Source of the DNA: an uncultured Oscillospiraceae bacterium
GTDB lineage: Bacteria > Bacillota > Clostridia > Oscillospirales > Acutalibacteraceae
Length of the DNA stretch: 64,000 nt
NCBI GenBank assembly: GCA_900549825.1
Contig: URQB01000001.1
Span: 196,943 to 260,942 of the forward strand
Direction: 5' to 3'
Shown piece by piece: positions 8,515 to 15,873 of this stretch; positions within the stretch are counted from its first letter, which is position 1, and each line of letters starts with the position of its first letter. Under the pieces are notes generated by a model, which did not search any database, had not been told where the DNA came from, and saw nothing but the letters and a program-made list of their open reading frames with translations. Position numbers and translations under genes: made by a program.

Positions 8515-9792
8515 ATGTCCGCTCCGCTTGCCGATCGCCTGCGCCCGCAGTCTCTTGATGAGATCGTCGGCCAGGGGCATCTTCTGGGTGAGGGGAAGCC
8601 CCTGCGTAATATCATCCTCTCCGGTGAGCTGCCCAATCTTGTTTTCTACGGCCCCTCCGGTGTGGGAAAGACGACGCTTGCAGGCATCATCGCCCGGACG
8701 ACAAACCGCCGCCTGCACCGGCTCAACGGCACAACTGCCTCCACAGCAGACATTCGGGATGTCGTTGCGGAGTTGGATACCTTTGCCGCGCCCAATGGAA
8801 TCCTTTTGTATCTGGATGAAATCCAGTACTTCAATAAAAAACAACAGCAATCCTTGCTGGAATATATTGAAAACGGTAAAATCACCCTGATCGCCTCCAC
8901 CACGGAGAACCCGTATTTCTATATCTATAATGCGATTCTCAGCCGATCTACGGTCTTTGAATTCAAAGCTGTCAAGCCGGAGGAGACCGAGCGGGCTGTA
9001 TCCAGGGCCTTCACCTTTCTGGAGGAGGAGCGCGGCGAGAAAATCGCGCCGGAGGAGGGCGTTGTCCCCTATATCTCGCAGGCCTGCGGGGGCGATGTGC
9101 GCAAGTCTATCAATGCGGTGGAGCTCTGTGTGCTGGCTTCCCCAATGCCTGCGCCAGGCGAGCCCCGTGTGATTACGCTTGCGCACGCAAAGGAGCTGTC
9201 CCAGCGGAGCGCGCTCCGTTACGACCGTGCGGGGGACGAGCATTATGATATCCTCTCTGCCTTTCAAAAATCCATGCGCGGCTCCGACCCGGATGCGGCG
9301 CTGCACTATCTGGCGCGCCTTCTTGAGGCAGGCGACCTGCCCAGCGCCACCCGCAGGTTGATGGTGTGCGCCTGTGAGGATGTGGGCCTCGCCTATCCAA
9401 TGATTATCCCAATTGTTAAGGCGGCAGTGGATGCCGCCCTGCAGGTCGGTCTGCCCGAAGCGCGTATTCCCCTTGCAGATGCGGTAGTGCTCGTGGCAAC
9501 GGCGCCGAAATCCAACAGCGCCTATGACGGCATTAACCGCGCTATGGATGACGTACGGCGCGGCAGGAGCGGGCCGATCCCCCGTACGCTGCAAAACGTC
9601 CATTACGACGGCGCGGACAATCCGAAGAAAGGGCAGTTCTATGAATATCCGCATGAATATCCAAATCACTGGATCCCACAGCAATATTTGCCTGATGCAC
9701 TGAAAAATGTGCGCTATTACGAATACGGGGAAAATAAGACGGAGCAGGCCGCAAAGGCGTACTGGGATAAGATCAAGCACGGGAGGAATTAG
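8515..9792 (+). CDS. rarA: Replication-associated recombination protein A (AAA+ ATPase)
   Basis: RarA/MgsA is a clamp-loader-like AAA+ ATPase acting at stalled replication forks. The 425-residue protein begins MSAPLADRLRPQSLDEIVGQ, the typical family start. Walker A GPSGVGKTT is at about residues 45-53 and Walker B YLDEIQ at about 101-106. The C-terminal MgsA/YrvN domain has AVVLVATAPKSNSAY and ends near PKKGQFYEYPHEYPNHW. GAGGAGG precedes ATG. The next gene starts 17 bases downstream, so it may be co-transcribed. Confidence 0.95.
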   Translation: MSAPLADRLRPQSLDEIVGQGHLLGEGKPLRNIILSGELPNLVFYGPSGVGKTTLAGIIARTTNRRLHRLNGTTASTADIRDVVAELDTFAAPNGILLYLDEIQYFNKKQQQSLLEYIENGKITLIASTTENPYFYIYNAILSRSTVFEFKAVKPEETERAVSRAFTFLEEERGEKIAPEEGVVPYISQACGGDVRKSINAVELCVLASPMPAPGEPRVITLAHAKELSQRSALRYDRAGDEHYDILSAFQKSMRGSDPDAALHYLARLLEAGDLPSATRRLMVCACEDVGLAYPMIIPIVKAAVDAALQVGLPEARIPLADAVVLVATAPKSNSAYDGINRAMDDVRRGRSGPIPRTLQNVHYDGADNPKKGQFYEYPHEYPNHWIPQQYLPDALKNVRYYEYGENKTEQAAKAYWDKIKHGRN

Positions 9793-9809
9793 GCAAGGGG
9801 AGGGCGATT

Positions 9810-10535
9810 ATGGAGAAGGGTGAGAGCCTGAGAATGCTCAATCGGGGCGTGCTGAAAGGAATTGCCGCCGCTGCAATGCTGATTGACCATATCGGCTGGC
9901 GGTTTTTCCCGTTTTCAAGCCCTACAGCACAACTCTTCCACGTCATCGGCCGGGTCACGCTGCCGGTCATGTGTTTCTTTCTTGCGGAAGGATATGCCCA
10001 TACGCACAGCAAAAAGAAGTACGTGCTGCGGCTCTTCCTTTTTGCCCTGCTCTCCCAGGTACCTTATGCGCTGTTCAAGGGAAATTCCTGGGATGCACTG
10101 GATCTGAATGTGATTTTTACGCTGCTGTTTTGTTTTGTGAGCGTGCTGTCTTATGACAGAATTCAGAACAATATGCTCCGGTGGGCTGCGATTCTGGGAT
10201 GTATTATGGCTACTTTGTGGTGTGATTGGCCGGTCACCGCTGTGCTGTTTACACTTGTATTCTGGGTGTGCCGGGAGGAGGAAGAAAAGCGAACCGCGGC
10301 TTTTTGTACCGTGGCGGCCTTTTATTTTTGCTTTACGCTTTTTGAAGCGTTTTCGGCAGGCATCGGCTTTATTCCGTCCCTGCTCTCCAGCCTGTATACG
10401 CTGGGGGTTTTCCTGGCGCTCCCGCTGATCTTGTTTTACAGCGGCCGCAAGGGCCGCTTCCTGGAAGGAAGAACAGGCAGATGGGTTTATTATATTTTTT
10501 ACCCTGCTCACCTGCTGGCGCTGTCTCTGCTCTAA
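9810..10535 (+). CDS. TraX-family multi-pass membrane protein
   Basis: The 241-residue protein has about seven hydrophobic segments. It carries the TraX-type N-terminus (LKGIAAAAMLIDHIGWRFFP) and HVIGRVTLPVMCFFLAEGY. TraX was first described as the F-pilin acetylase, but most chromosomal Firmicute members have no pilus context and their role is unknown. AAGGGGAGGG precedes ATG at 9810; a second ATG at 9834 is possible. It follows rarA by 17 bases. The family call is by motif similarity. Confidence 0.8.
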   Translation: MEKGESLRMLNRGVLKGIAAAAMLIDHIGWRFFPFSSPTAQLFHVIGRVTLPVMCFFLAEGYAHTHSKKKYVLRLFLFALLSQVPYALFKGNSWDALDLNVIFTLLFCFVSVLSYDRIQNNMLRWAAILGCIMATLWCDWPVTAVLFTLVFWVCREEEEKRTAAFCTVAAFYFCFTLFEAFSAGIGFIPSLLSSLYTLGVFLALPLILFYSGRKGRFLEGRTGRWVYYIFYPAHLLALSLL

Positions 10536-10561
10536 GAAAAACGGCGATTGAAAAATTTGTA

Positions 10562-10590
10562 TTGACAAACGCGGTATAGGGCGCTATAAT
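10562..10590 (+). promoter_or_regulatory. Consensus sigma-A promoter of tRNA-Ala
   Basis: TTGACA (10562-10567), exactly 17 bases, TATAAT (10585-10590): a full consensus promoter 40 bases before the tRNA. Confidence 0.9.
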
Positions 10591-10630
10591 AATCTTCGCA
10601 AAAGCGCTTCTTTTGCAGACAGGTTCATAT

Positions 10631-10706
10631 GGGGGTGTAGCTCACTTGGTAGAGCGCTTGCTTCGCATGCAAGAGGTAAGGGGTTCGATTCCCCTCATCT
10701 CCACCA
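10631..10706 (+). tRNA. tRNA-Ala (anticodon CGC)
   Basis: A complete cloverleaf. The acceptor GGGGGTG pairs with CATCTCC. The anticodon arm is CTTGC-TTCGCAT-GCAAG with anticodon CGC, and the T arm GGGGTTCGATTCCCC is present. CCA is encoded. The CGC anticodon reads GCG, which suits a GC-rich host. Confidence 0.95.
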
Positions 10707-10710
10707 TTCC

Positions 10711-10740
10711 ATCCGCAGTCGAAAAGCACTGCGGATTTTT
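10711..10740 (+). terminator. Intrinsic terminator of tRNA-Ala
   Basis: ATCCGCAGT (10711-10719) pairs with ACTGCGGAT (10728-10736), followed by a run of T. Confidence 0.85.
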
Positions 10741-10885
10741 TTCGCCTTGTGGAGGATACTGAGGGATTCTATGCTTTTGTGGAGGAATATGCGGGGATTT
10801 TGGTCCTTTCTTTTCTGAAGAACATGCTGGAGTCGGGCGAGAGGCTGGTCTTTCAAAAGACGATGAGCCGCTGCTCTATAATTGC

Positions 10886-11080
10886 ATGAAGGGAAACGGC
10901 GGCGATACGGGCGATGCCCCTTATGGTTGGAAGTATATTGTGTATGTTCCTGCAAATGCGCCCGCGCTTCGGCAGAGTGTGATCGAGGCAGACTCCCACT
11001 CGCTCAGCGAGGGCTTTCATATAATAGATCCGTTTGCCGGTAGACAGGGCGTCGTCTATTTGAAAAAAGGGGCAGCATGA
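10886..11080 (+). pseudogene. Possible gene remnant (64-codon frame) after tRNA-Ala
   Basis: The frame encodes a plausible globular stretch (YGWKYIVYVPANAPALRQ onward) but has no ribosome binding site. The same frame extends upstream, without a start codon, to a TGA near 10757. I read the 10746-11080 stretch as the tail of a decayed gene of unknown family. It could also be chance coding in GC-rich DNA. Confidence 0.3.
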
Positions 11081-11113
11081 TATCATCCGCATTAGATAAG
11101 CTACAAAAGTTAA

Positions 11114-11145
11114 AACGCTCCCGGCCGATGAAAGCCGGGAGCGTT
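11114..11145 (-). terminator. Intrinsic terminator of the plsY-HTH gene
   Basis: AACGCTCCCGGC (11114-11125) pairs perfectly with GCCGGGAGCGTT (11134-11145). On the minus strand it is followed by TTTTAACTTTT. Confidence 0.8.
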
Positions 11146-11166
11146 ACATTGTGCCTTTTTAAAGGC

Positions 11167-12018
11167 CTATTGCCGCGCAGGCGGTTCCGCATCGTGCGCT
11201 TCCGGTGTTTCCGGAAGCTTTGGCGTCGGCTCCAGCAGCGCCGCCGCGGGAATCTCCAGCGCCCGCGCAAGATGAAACAGCGCGTCGAGGGAGGGCGCGA
11301 GCTTGATTTCCTCCCCCTCCAGGTCGCGCAGGACGGTTTCGCTCAGCTTGGCGCTGAGGGCGAGGTCGTGCGGGTCGAGATGCTTTTGCTCCCGGTAATA
11401 GGCGATATTTTTGCCGAGATTCTGGTATTCCACCCGGTAATCGTCCTCCACCTTCACCTCCTTGCGGAAGCTGCTGCGGTGCAGCACGATGATCAGGCAG
11501 GACAGCAATCCGGCAACAATGACCGTCTCCATCCGGTAGCCATAGAAAAACATCGCCAGCGGATAGGTGATACAGAGCGCCACAACGGCCATCACCAGCC
11601 GCTTGCTGCAAAGAAAAGCCAGCAGGACGGACCAGAAAGAGATGGCAAGCAGATGGTTGTCCAGCAGCAAAAGGATAGCGATGGTGACGGCTACGCCTTT
11701 TCCGCCCTTGAATTTCAGCCAGAAAGGGAAATCATGCCCCAAAGCGACGCCTGCGCCCGCATAGACGACAACCAGCTCATCCGGCTGGCCGGGAAAAATC
11801 AGGCCGCAGAGATAACAGGCGACAAAGGTTTTGAGGACATCGGCCAGGAGCGTGATCAGGCCGGCCTTGGGGCCGAGCGTTTGAGTGACGTTGGCGGTGC
11901 CTACATTGCCGGTTCCAAAATCGCGGATATCCTGGGAGATTTTATGCCGCGTGATCAGATAAGCGGTTTGGAAACAGCCGAAGAGATAACCGATGGCAAT
12001 ACAAATGATGCGGAACAT
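11167..12018 (-). CDS. plsY: Glycerol-3-phosphate acyltransferase PlsY with C-terminal XRE-type HTH domain
   Basis: PlsY transfers acyl groups from acyl-phosphate to glycerol-3-phosphate at the membrane, the first step of phospholipid synthesis. Residues 1-183 are the multi-span PlsY domain, with the family loops GTGNVGTANVTQTLG (36-50) and GHDFPFWLKFKGGKGVA (94-110). After a charged linker, residues 200-263 form an XRE-like helix-turn-helix unit, ending in a Pro-rich tail. Standard PlsY is about 200 residues; this one has 283. The ATG at 12018 has AAGGAGAAGGAGC upstream; a longer form from 12141 has no site. The fusion is visible in one uninterrupted frame. Confidence 0.88.
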   Translation of the reverse strand: MFRIICIAIGYLFGCFQTAYLITRHKISQDIRDFGTGNVGTANVTQTLGPKAGLITLLADVLKTFVACYLCGLIFPGQPDELVVVYAGAGVALGHDFPFWLKFKGGKGVAVTIAILLLLDNHLLAISFWSVLLAFLCSKRLVMAVVALCITYPLAMFFYGYRMETVIVAGLLSCLIIVLHRSSFRKEVKVEDDYRVEYQNLGKNIAYYREQKHLDPHDLALSAKLSETVLRDLEGEEIKLAPSLDALFHLARALEIPAAALLEPTPKLPETPEAHDAEPPARQ

Positions 12019-12264
12019 GCTCCTTCTCCTTTCTGCCTGCGCTTCTGCCATTAGGTCGGGCAGAAGATAAATCAAATTTAGTATAGCAGGATATACGCGG
12101 TTATACAAGAAAAAAGACGGATGAATCGACAGGGATACCACAGTGCCCCTGTCCGGCTGAAAATACGGCTATGCCTCAATAGAGTGCGTCGGCAGACTCT
12201 ATACGTCCGGTCGAAACCGGTTTGGCAAGGCCTTGCAGCGTGAAAAAATTTTGTCATTTTCTAC

Positions 12265-12293
12265 TTGACGGCGCGCGCGGAATATGATATAGT
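12265..12293 (+). promoter_or_regulatory. Promoter of the tRNA-Thr/tRNA-Tyr pair
   Basis: TTGACG (12265-12270), 17 bases, TATAGT (12288-12293), 24 bases before tRNA-Thr. Confidence 0.8.
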
Positions 12294-12317
12294 AACATAC
12301 GCGTTAAGAGTGCACAT

Positions 12318-12393
12318 GCTGGTGTAGCTCAGTTGGTAGAGCAGCTGATTTGTAATCAGCAGGTCGGGGGTTCAAGTCCGTCCACCAGCTCCA
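12318..12393 (+). tRNA. tRNA-Thr (anticodon TGT)
   Basis: The acceptor GCTGGTG pairs with CACCAGC. The anticodon arm is GCTGA-TTTGTAA-TCAGC with anticodon TGT. The D and T arms are intact and CCA is encoded. Confidence 0.95.
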
Positions 12394-12450
12394 CCTGCTT
12401 TCAGCCGTATGTTTTGGTTTATCAGGATGTACGTTATCAAGTTCATATTT

Positions 12451-12535
12451 GGGAGAGTTCCCGAGCGGCCAAAGGGAACAGACTGTAAATCTGTCGTCAC
12501 TGACTTCGGTGGTTCGAATCCACCCTCTCCCACCA
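12451..12535 (+). tRNA. tRNA-Tyr (anticodon GTA)
   Basis: A class II tRNA with a long variable arm. The acceptor GGGAGAG pairs with CTCTCCC. The anticodon arm is ACAGA-CTGTAAA-TCTGT with anticodon GTA. CCA is encoded. It marks the left edge of the island. Confidence 0.95.
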
Positions 12536-12545
12536 TCTGATCGGA

Positions 12546-12592
12546 TGACAGTATTTTGAACAGTTTTTTGTGGACTGTTTAAAATACTGTCA
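12546..12592 (+). terminator. Long hairpin after tRNA-Tyr
   Basis: A 19-bp stem (12546-12564 with 12574-12592, one G-U pair) is followed by TTCGTTTTTTATTT. It probably terminates the tRNA transcript. It could instead belong to the end of the adjacent IS element. Confidence 0.65.
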
Positions 12593-12600
12593 TTCGTTTT

Positions 12601-13743
12601 TTATTTCGCATTTATGGCAGAAAAATATTCGGCTTGAAATTGGGCTGGAGTTTTCATATTTAATTTTCGATGAGGTCTGCCCTCGTTATAGAACTCGATG
12701 TATTCGGCAACGGATGCTTCGAGTTCTTCCTTTGTACGATACACATTCCGATATACCTGTTCTTTTTTGAAGCCAGAAAAGAAAGCTTCCAATACAGCGT
12801 TATCGTGGGGTTGTCCCGGTGTAGAAAATGACTGTTCCACATGATAGCCTTTCAGGATCTGACGAAAAACATAGGATGTATACTGGCAGCCCTGATCGCT
12901 GTGAAAAAGCAAACCTTGTGGCTGATTTCTCGATTTGTAAGCTCGCATAAATGCTTTGATGGTTAAATTCGTATCAATTCGATCTGATACACTGTAGGAC
13001 AACACCCGGCGGGAAAACAGGTCAAGGATTACACAAACATAATAAAACTTGTCTCCAACAGGTACATATGTAATATCGCTGGCCCATACTTTGTTTGCTT
13101 CTGCCTGATCAAAATTTCTGGACAGTTTATTACGATAGAATTTTGAGCGTGGATGCATATAAGCCGCATCAGGCTTGGGAACAACCGCAGAAAGCTTCAT
13201 TTCTTTCATGAGATAGTTAATCCTTCGATACCTAATTTCATATCCCATTTCATGCATTTTGGCGCGGATTGGTCAAGCACCCAATCGCCCTTTGCTGTCT
13301 TCAAAAATTTTTTGAATGATGGGACGAAATTCTTCATTTTGCTTATCTACAAGTTTCTGAGTTTTTTGGCTTTTCATGTGGTTGTAAAAGGTTCCTCGTG
13401 ATAATCCCAGTGCATCGCATAAAGCTCGAAGTGAATACTGCCCATATAATTCCTGTACCGCCTGAATCTTTTTAGAACGAGACGCATTGCAGCCACAGCT
13501 TGCTTTCTTTAGAATTTCATTTTCTTCTCGCAGTTTCCGGTTCTCCTCTTCCAGGCAAACGATTCGGTGGCCGGAAATAGTTGTGCCGGTTTTGGGTGCT
13601 TTCCTTTCTGTATAAAGCTTTATCCAATTGTATAAAGTGCTTCTTGAAATTTGATATTTTTCACAAATCTCTTGGACTGAATTTCCGCTCTCGTAAAGTG
13701 AAACCAAGTTCTTTTTATCTTCCTCTGTGTGTCTTTTGCCCAT
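12601..13743 (-). pseudogene. IS3-family transposase interrupted by an in-frame TGA
   Basis: From ATG at 13743 the frame encodes an OrfA-type HTH (LYESGNSVQEICEKYQISRS), a leucine-zipper-like segment (LEEENRKLREENEILKKAS) and the OrfB N-terminus (YSLRALCDALGLSRGTFYNH). It stops at TGA 13275-13273. The same frame continues directly after the TGA with PIRAKMHEMGYEIRY and the rve catalytic core (WASDITYV, LLFHSDQGCQYTS, EAFFSGFKKE; DDE set). OrfA and OrfB are thus in one phase with a nonsense codon where CGA (Arg) would fit. A possible promoter (TATAAT near 13785) precedes it. Clear terminal repeats were not found. Confidence 0.85.
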
Positions 13744-13868
13744 CTTGTTAATTCCTCCTTTGCTTTGAAGATGGACTTTTAATTATAGCAGATTTGTCTT
13801 TGTGATTTGCAAAAAATATTTAAGAAAAAGTTAGCGAATAAAGAAGTTTGTAGAGAGGTGGAAATTTT

Positions 13869-14093
13869 TACAACGCCAAACTGCAGTGGCTTTACGAACA
13901 GAAAATGGCAGATCAGGTATAGAAGTGCCAGCACCAACAAGCTCTGCTTTATATCAACGACGAGGAAAACCTGAACCTTACTCAATTTAGCGATGACTTT
14001 ATCCGAAGGATCGTTGAACAGGTGACCGTATTCTCCGCCATCCAAATCGGGATACGTTTTGTCGTCGGGTACGAGCAGGATATCTACCGTTAA
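13869..14093 (+). pseudogene. C-terminal remnant of a large serine recombinase
   Basis: The frame reads YNAKLQWLYEQKMADQV, a TAG stop, then resumes and ends with FSDDFIRRIVEQVTVFSA and a short tail before TAA at 14091-14093. The phrase DDFIRRIVEQVTV is typical of the C-terminus of ICE/transposon serine recombinases. No start, catalytic domain or ribosome binding site remains. It records an earlier integration at this spot. Confidence 0.75.
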
Positions 14094-14177
14094 AGAAATA
14101 GATCAGTATGAGTTACTATCTCTAAAATATAAGCAATAGAATGATTGAAAATGAACAGAGCGATACTTGAAATAATC

Positions 14178-14186
14178 TGTTATAAT
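14178..14186 (+). promoter_or_regulatory. Extended minus-10 promoter before vsr
   Basis: TGTTATAAT (14178-14186) matches the extended minus-10 form TGnTATAAT, 23 bases before the preferred vsr start. No good minus-35 box is visible at 17 bases. Confidence 0.5.
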
Positions 14187-14209
14187 TTAAAGTAGGGATG
14201 GTGTTCACT

Positions 14210-14659
14210 ATGGATAATCTAACTAAAGATCAACGGCATAAGGCAATGTCTGCGGTAAAAAGCAAAGATACATCTATTGAGCTTATATTAAGAAAAGCAT
14301 TATGGAAAAGGGGGATTCGTTACCGAAAAAACTATAATGTGCTTCCTGGAAAGCCTGATATTGCTATTACTAAATATAAAATCGCTGTTTTTTGCGATAG
14401 TGAATTTTGGCATGGGTTTGATTGGGAACATCGAAAATTGGATTTTAAATCTAACCGAAAATATTGGATTGAAAAAATCGAAAAAAATATGGAACGCGAT
14501 TTGCAGGTCGATAAAAATCTTAGAAGTATGGGTTGGAAAGTGATTAGATTTTGGGGACGCGATATACAGAAAAATCTTGAATACTGTTGTTCGGTAATAG
14601 AAGATGAAATTTTATTGGTAAAAATAAGCGCTGCTGAAATTGACATAGATACTGATTAG
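14210..14659 (+). CDS. vsr: Very short patch repair endonuclease
   Basis: Vsr nicks beside T:G mismatches that arise when 5-methylcytosine deaminates. The 149-residue protein has the family start (DNLTKDQRHKAMSAVKSKDT), the metal-site segment LPGKPDIAI, FCDSEFWHGFDW and the WKVIRFWGRDI strand. I take ATG at 14210; an in-frame ATG lies at 14198. It precedes a cytosine methyltransferase by 46 bases on the same strand, the standard functional pairing. Base composition is markedly AT-rich. Confidence 0.92.
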   Translation: MDNLTKDQRHKAMSAVKSKDTSIELILRKALWKRGIRYRKNYNVLPGKPDIAITKYKIAVFCDSEFWHGFDWEHRKLDFKSNRKYWIEKIEKNMERDLQVDKNLRSMGWKVIRFWGRDIQKNLEYCCSVIEDEILLVKISAAEIDIDTD

Positions 14660-14705
14660 ATGATATAATTAGATTTTAAAGATTACTGGAGGGAGGGGCA
14701 AGACA

Positions 14706-15860
14706 ATTAAAGCAATCGATTTATTCTGTGGCTGTGGTGGTATGTCTTTAGGTTTTCAAAATGCCGGTTTTGAAATAGTTGCTGGTTTTGAATGTTGGGA
14801 TAATGCAATCGCATGTTATAAAAATAATTTTATACATCCTGTTGAAAAAGTAGACCTATCAAATGTCAATCAAAGTGTCCAAGTAATGCAAAAGTATAAT
14901 TTCGATGTAATAATTGGAGGTCCTCCATGTCAAGATTTTTCTGTAGCGGGTAGACGCCAAGAAGGAGAGCGTGCTAGTCTTACTGTTTGTTATGCGAAAA
15001 TAATTCAAAAATTATCTCCTGCTTTTTTCGTAATGGAAAATGTAGAGAGAGCTACTAAGAGTATGGCATATCTTCAAGCAAAGCAGATATTTAAAGATTC
15101 TGGTTATGGACTGACCGAAAAAGTACTGGACGCAAGTTTTTGTGGTGTTCCACAAAAAAGAAAACGCTTTTTTTGCGTTGGAGCAAAGGGGAAAGAAGAT
15201 CAATTTCTATCTTCTTTTTTATCAGTTAATCAATCAATATTCCCTTTAACTGTAAGAAAGCATTTTTTAAAACAATGTATTCCTCTGGAAATAGAATATT
15301 ACTATAGACATCCACGTACATATAGTAGACGTGCAATTTTTTCTGTTGATGAGCCGTCTCCTACAGTTCGTGGAGTAAATCGACCAAAACCAGCGGAGTA
15401 TAAAAAACATCCTGGAGATCCTTGTAGTCCTACTGATATACGCGCATTGACCTATAAGGAGCGAGCTTTTATTCAAACTTTTCCTTCAAATTTTATTTGG
15501 AATGATTCAAACTCGATTATTGAGCAAATGATTGGAAATGCCGTCCCCGTAAATCTTGCTTCTTATGTTGCTACAGCACTACTGGATTTTTGTTCCGGAA
15601 AAAACAATAATATGAATATGGAATTTATTGAGTGGTTGCAAAAAGCACATAACTATAAATATCCTGCGGCTAAAGATGCAGTTTCTAGAATCAGAAGATG
15701 CAATAATATTGTACCTATTGCTAATTCTACTTTTGAAAACTACATAGCTGTTCTTGAAAAAACGGAAAATTTCCAGAATTTATCAAAAACTATTCGTTCT
15801 CAATTATGTCGATCCATTTTTTTGTTTTATGAGTATAAAAATGCTCTCCATCAAAAATGA
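14706..15860 (+). CDS. dcm: DNA (cytosine-5-)-methyltransferase, apparent ATT start
   Basis: The C5-methyltransferase motifs are in order: DLFCGCGGMSLGF (motif I), GGPPCQDFSVAGRR (IV, catalytic Cys near residue 75), VMENVERATKS (VI), VPQKRKRFF (VIII), and LTYKERAFIQTFPSNF to IGNAVPVNLAS (IX-X). Motif I begins upstream of the first ATG (14742). In that frame no ATG, GTG or TTG exists between the TAG at 14670 and motif I. The codon at the expected Met position is ATT (14706), 7 bases after GGAGGGAGGGG, so the start is ATT or a mutated ATG. Length is then 384 residues. Target site unknown. vsr lies upstream. Confidence 0.9.
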   Translation: MKAIDLFCGCGGMSLGFQNAGFEIVAGFECWDNAIACYKNNFIHPVEKVDLSNVNQSVQVMQKYNFDVIIGGPPCQDFSVAGRRQEGERASLTVCYAKIIQKLSPAFFVMENVERATKSMAYLQAKQIFKDSGYGLTEKVLDASFCGVPQKRKRFFCVGAKGKEDQFLSSFLSVNQSIFPLTVRKHFLKQCIPLEIEYYYRHPRTYSRRAIFSVDEPSPTVRGVNRPKPAEYKKHPGDPCSPTDIRALTYKERAFIQTFPSNFIWNDSNSIIEQMIGNAVPVNLASYVATALLDFCSGKNNNMNMEFIEWLQKAHNYKYPAAKDAVSRIRRCNNIVPIANSTFENYIAVLEKTENFQNLSKTIRSQLCRSIFLFYEYKNALHQK

Positions 15861-15873
15861 TGAAGAGCATTTT
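15837..15873. terminator. Bidirectional terminator between dcm and the GHKL-TIR gene
   Basis: A 16-base arm (15837-15852) pairs with 15858-15873 with one mismatch. A-rich and T-rich flanks serve both strands. It contains the dcm stop codon and ends at the convergent gene's stop. Confidence 0.85.

Noticed and set aside
9810..10535. Conjugation gene because of TraX similarity
   Set aside because: No transfer genes are nearby; chromosomal TraX-like proteins are common without conjugation.
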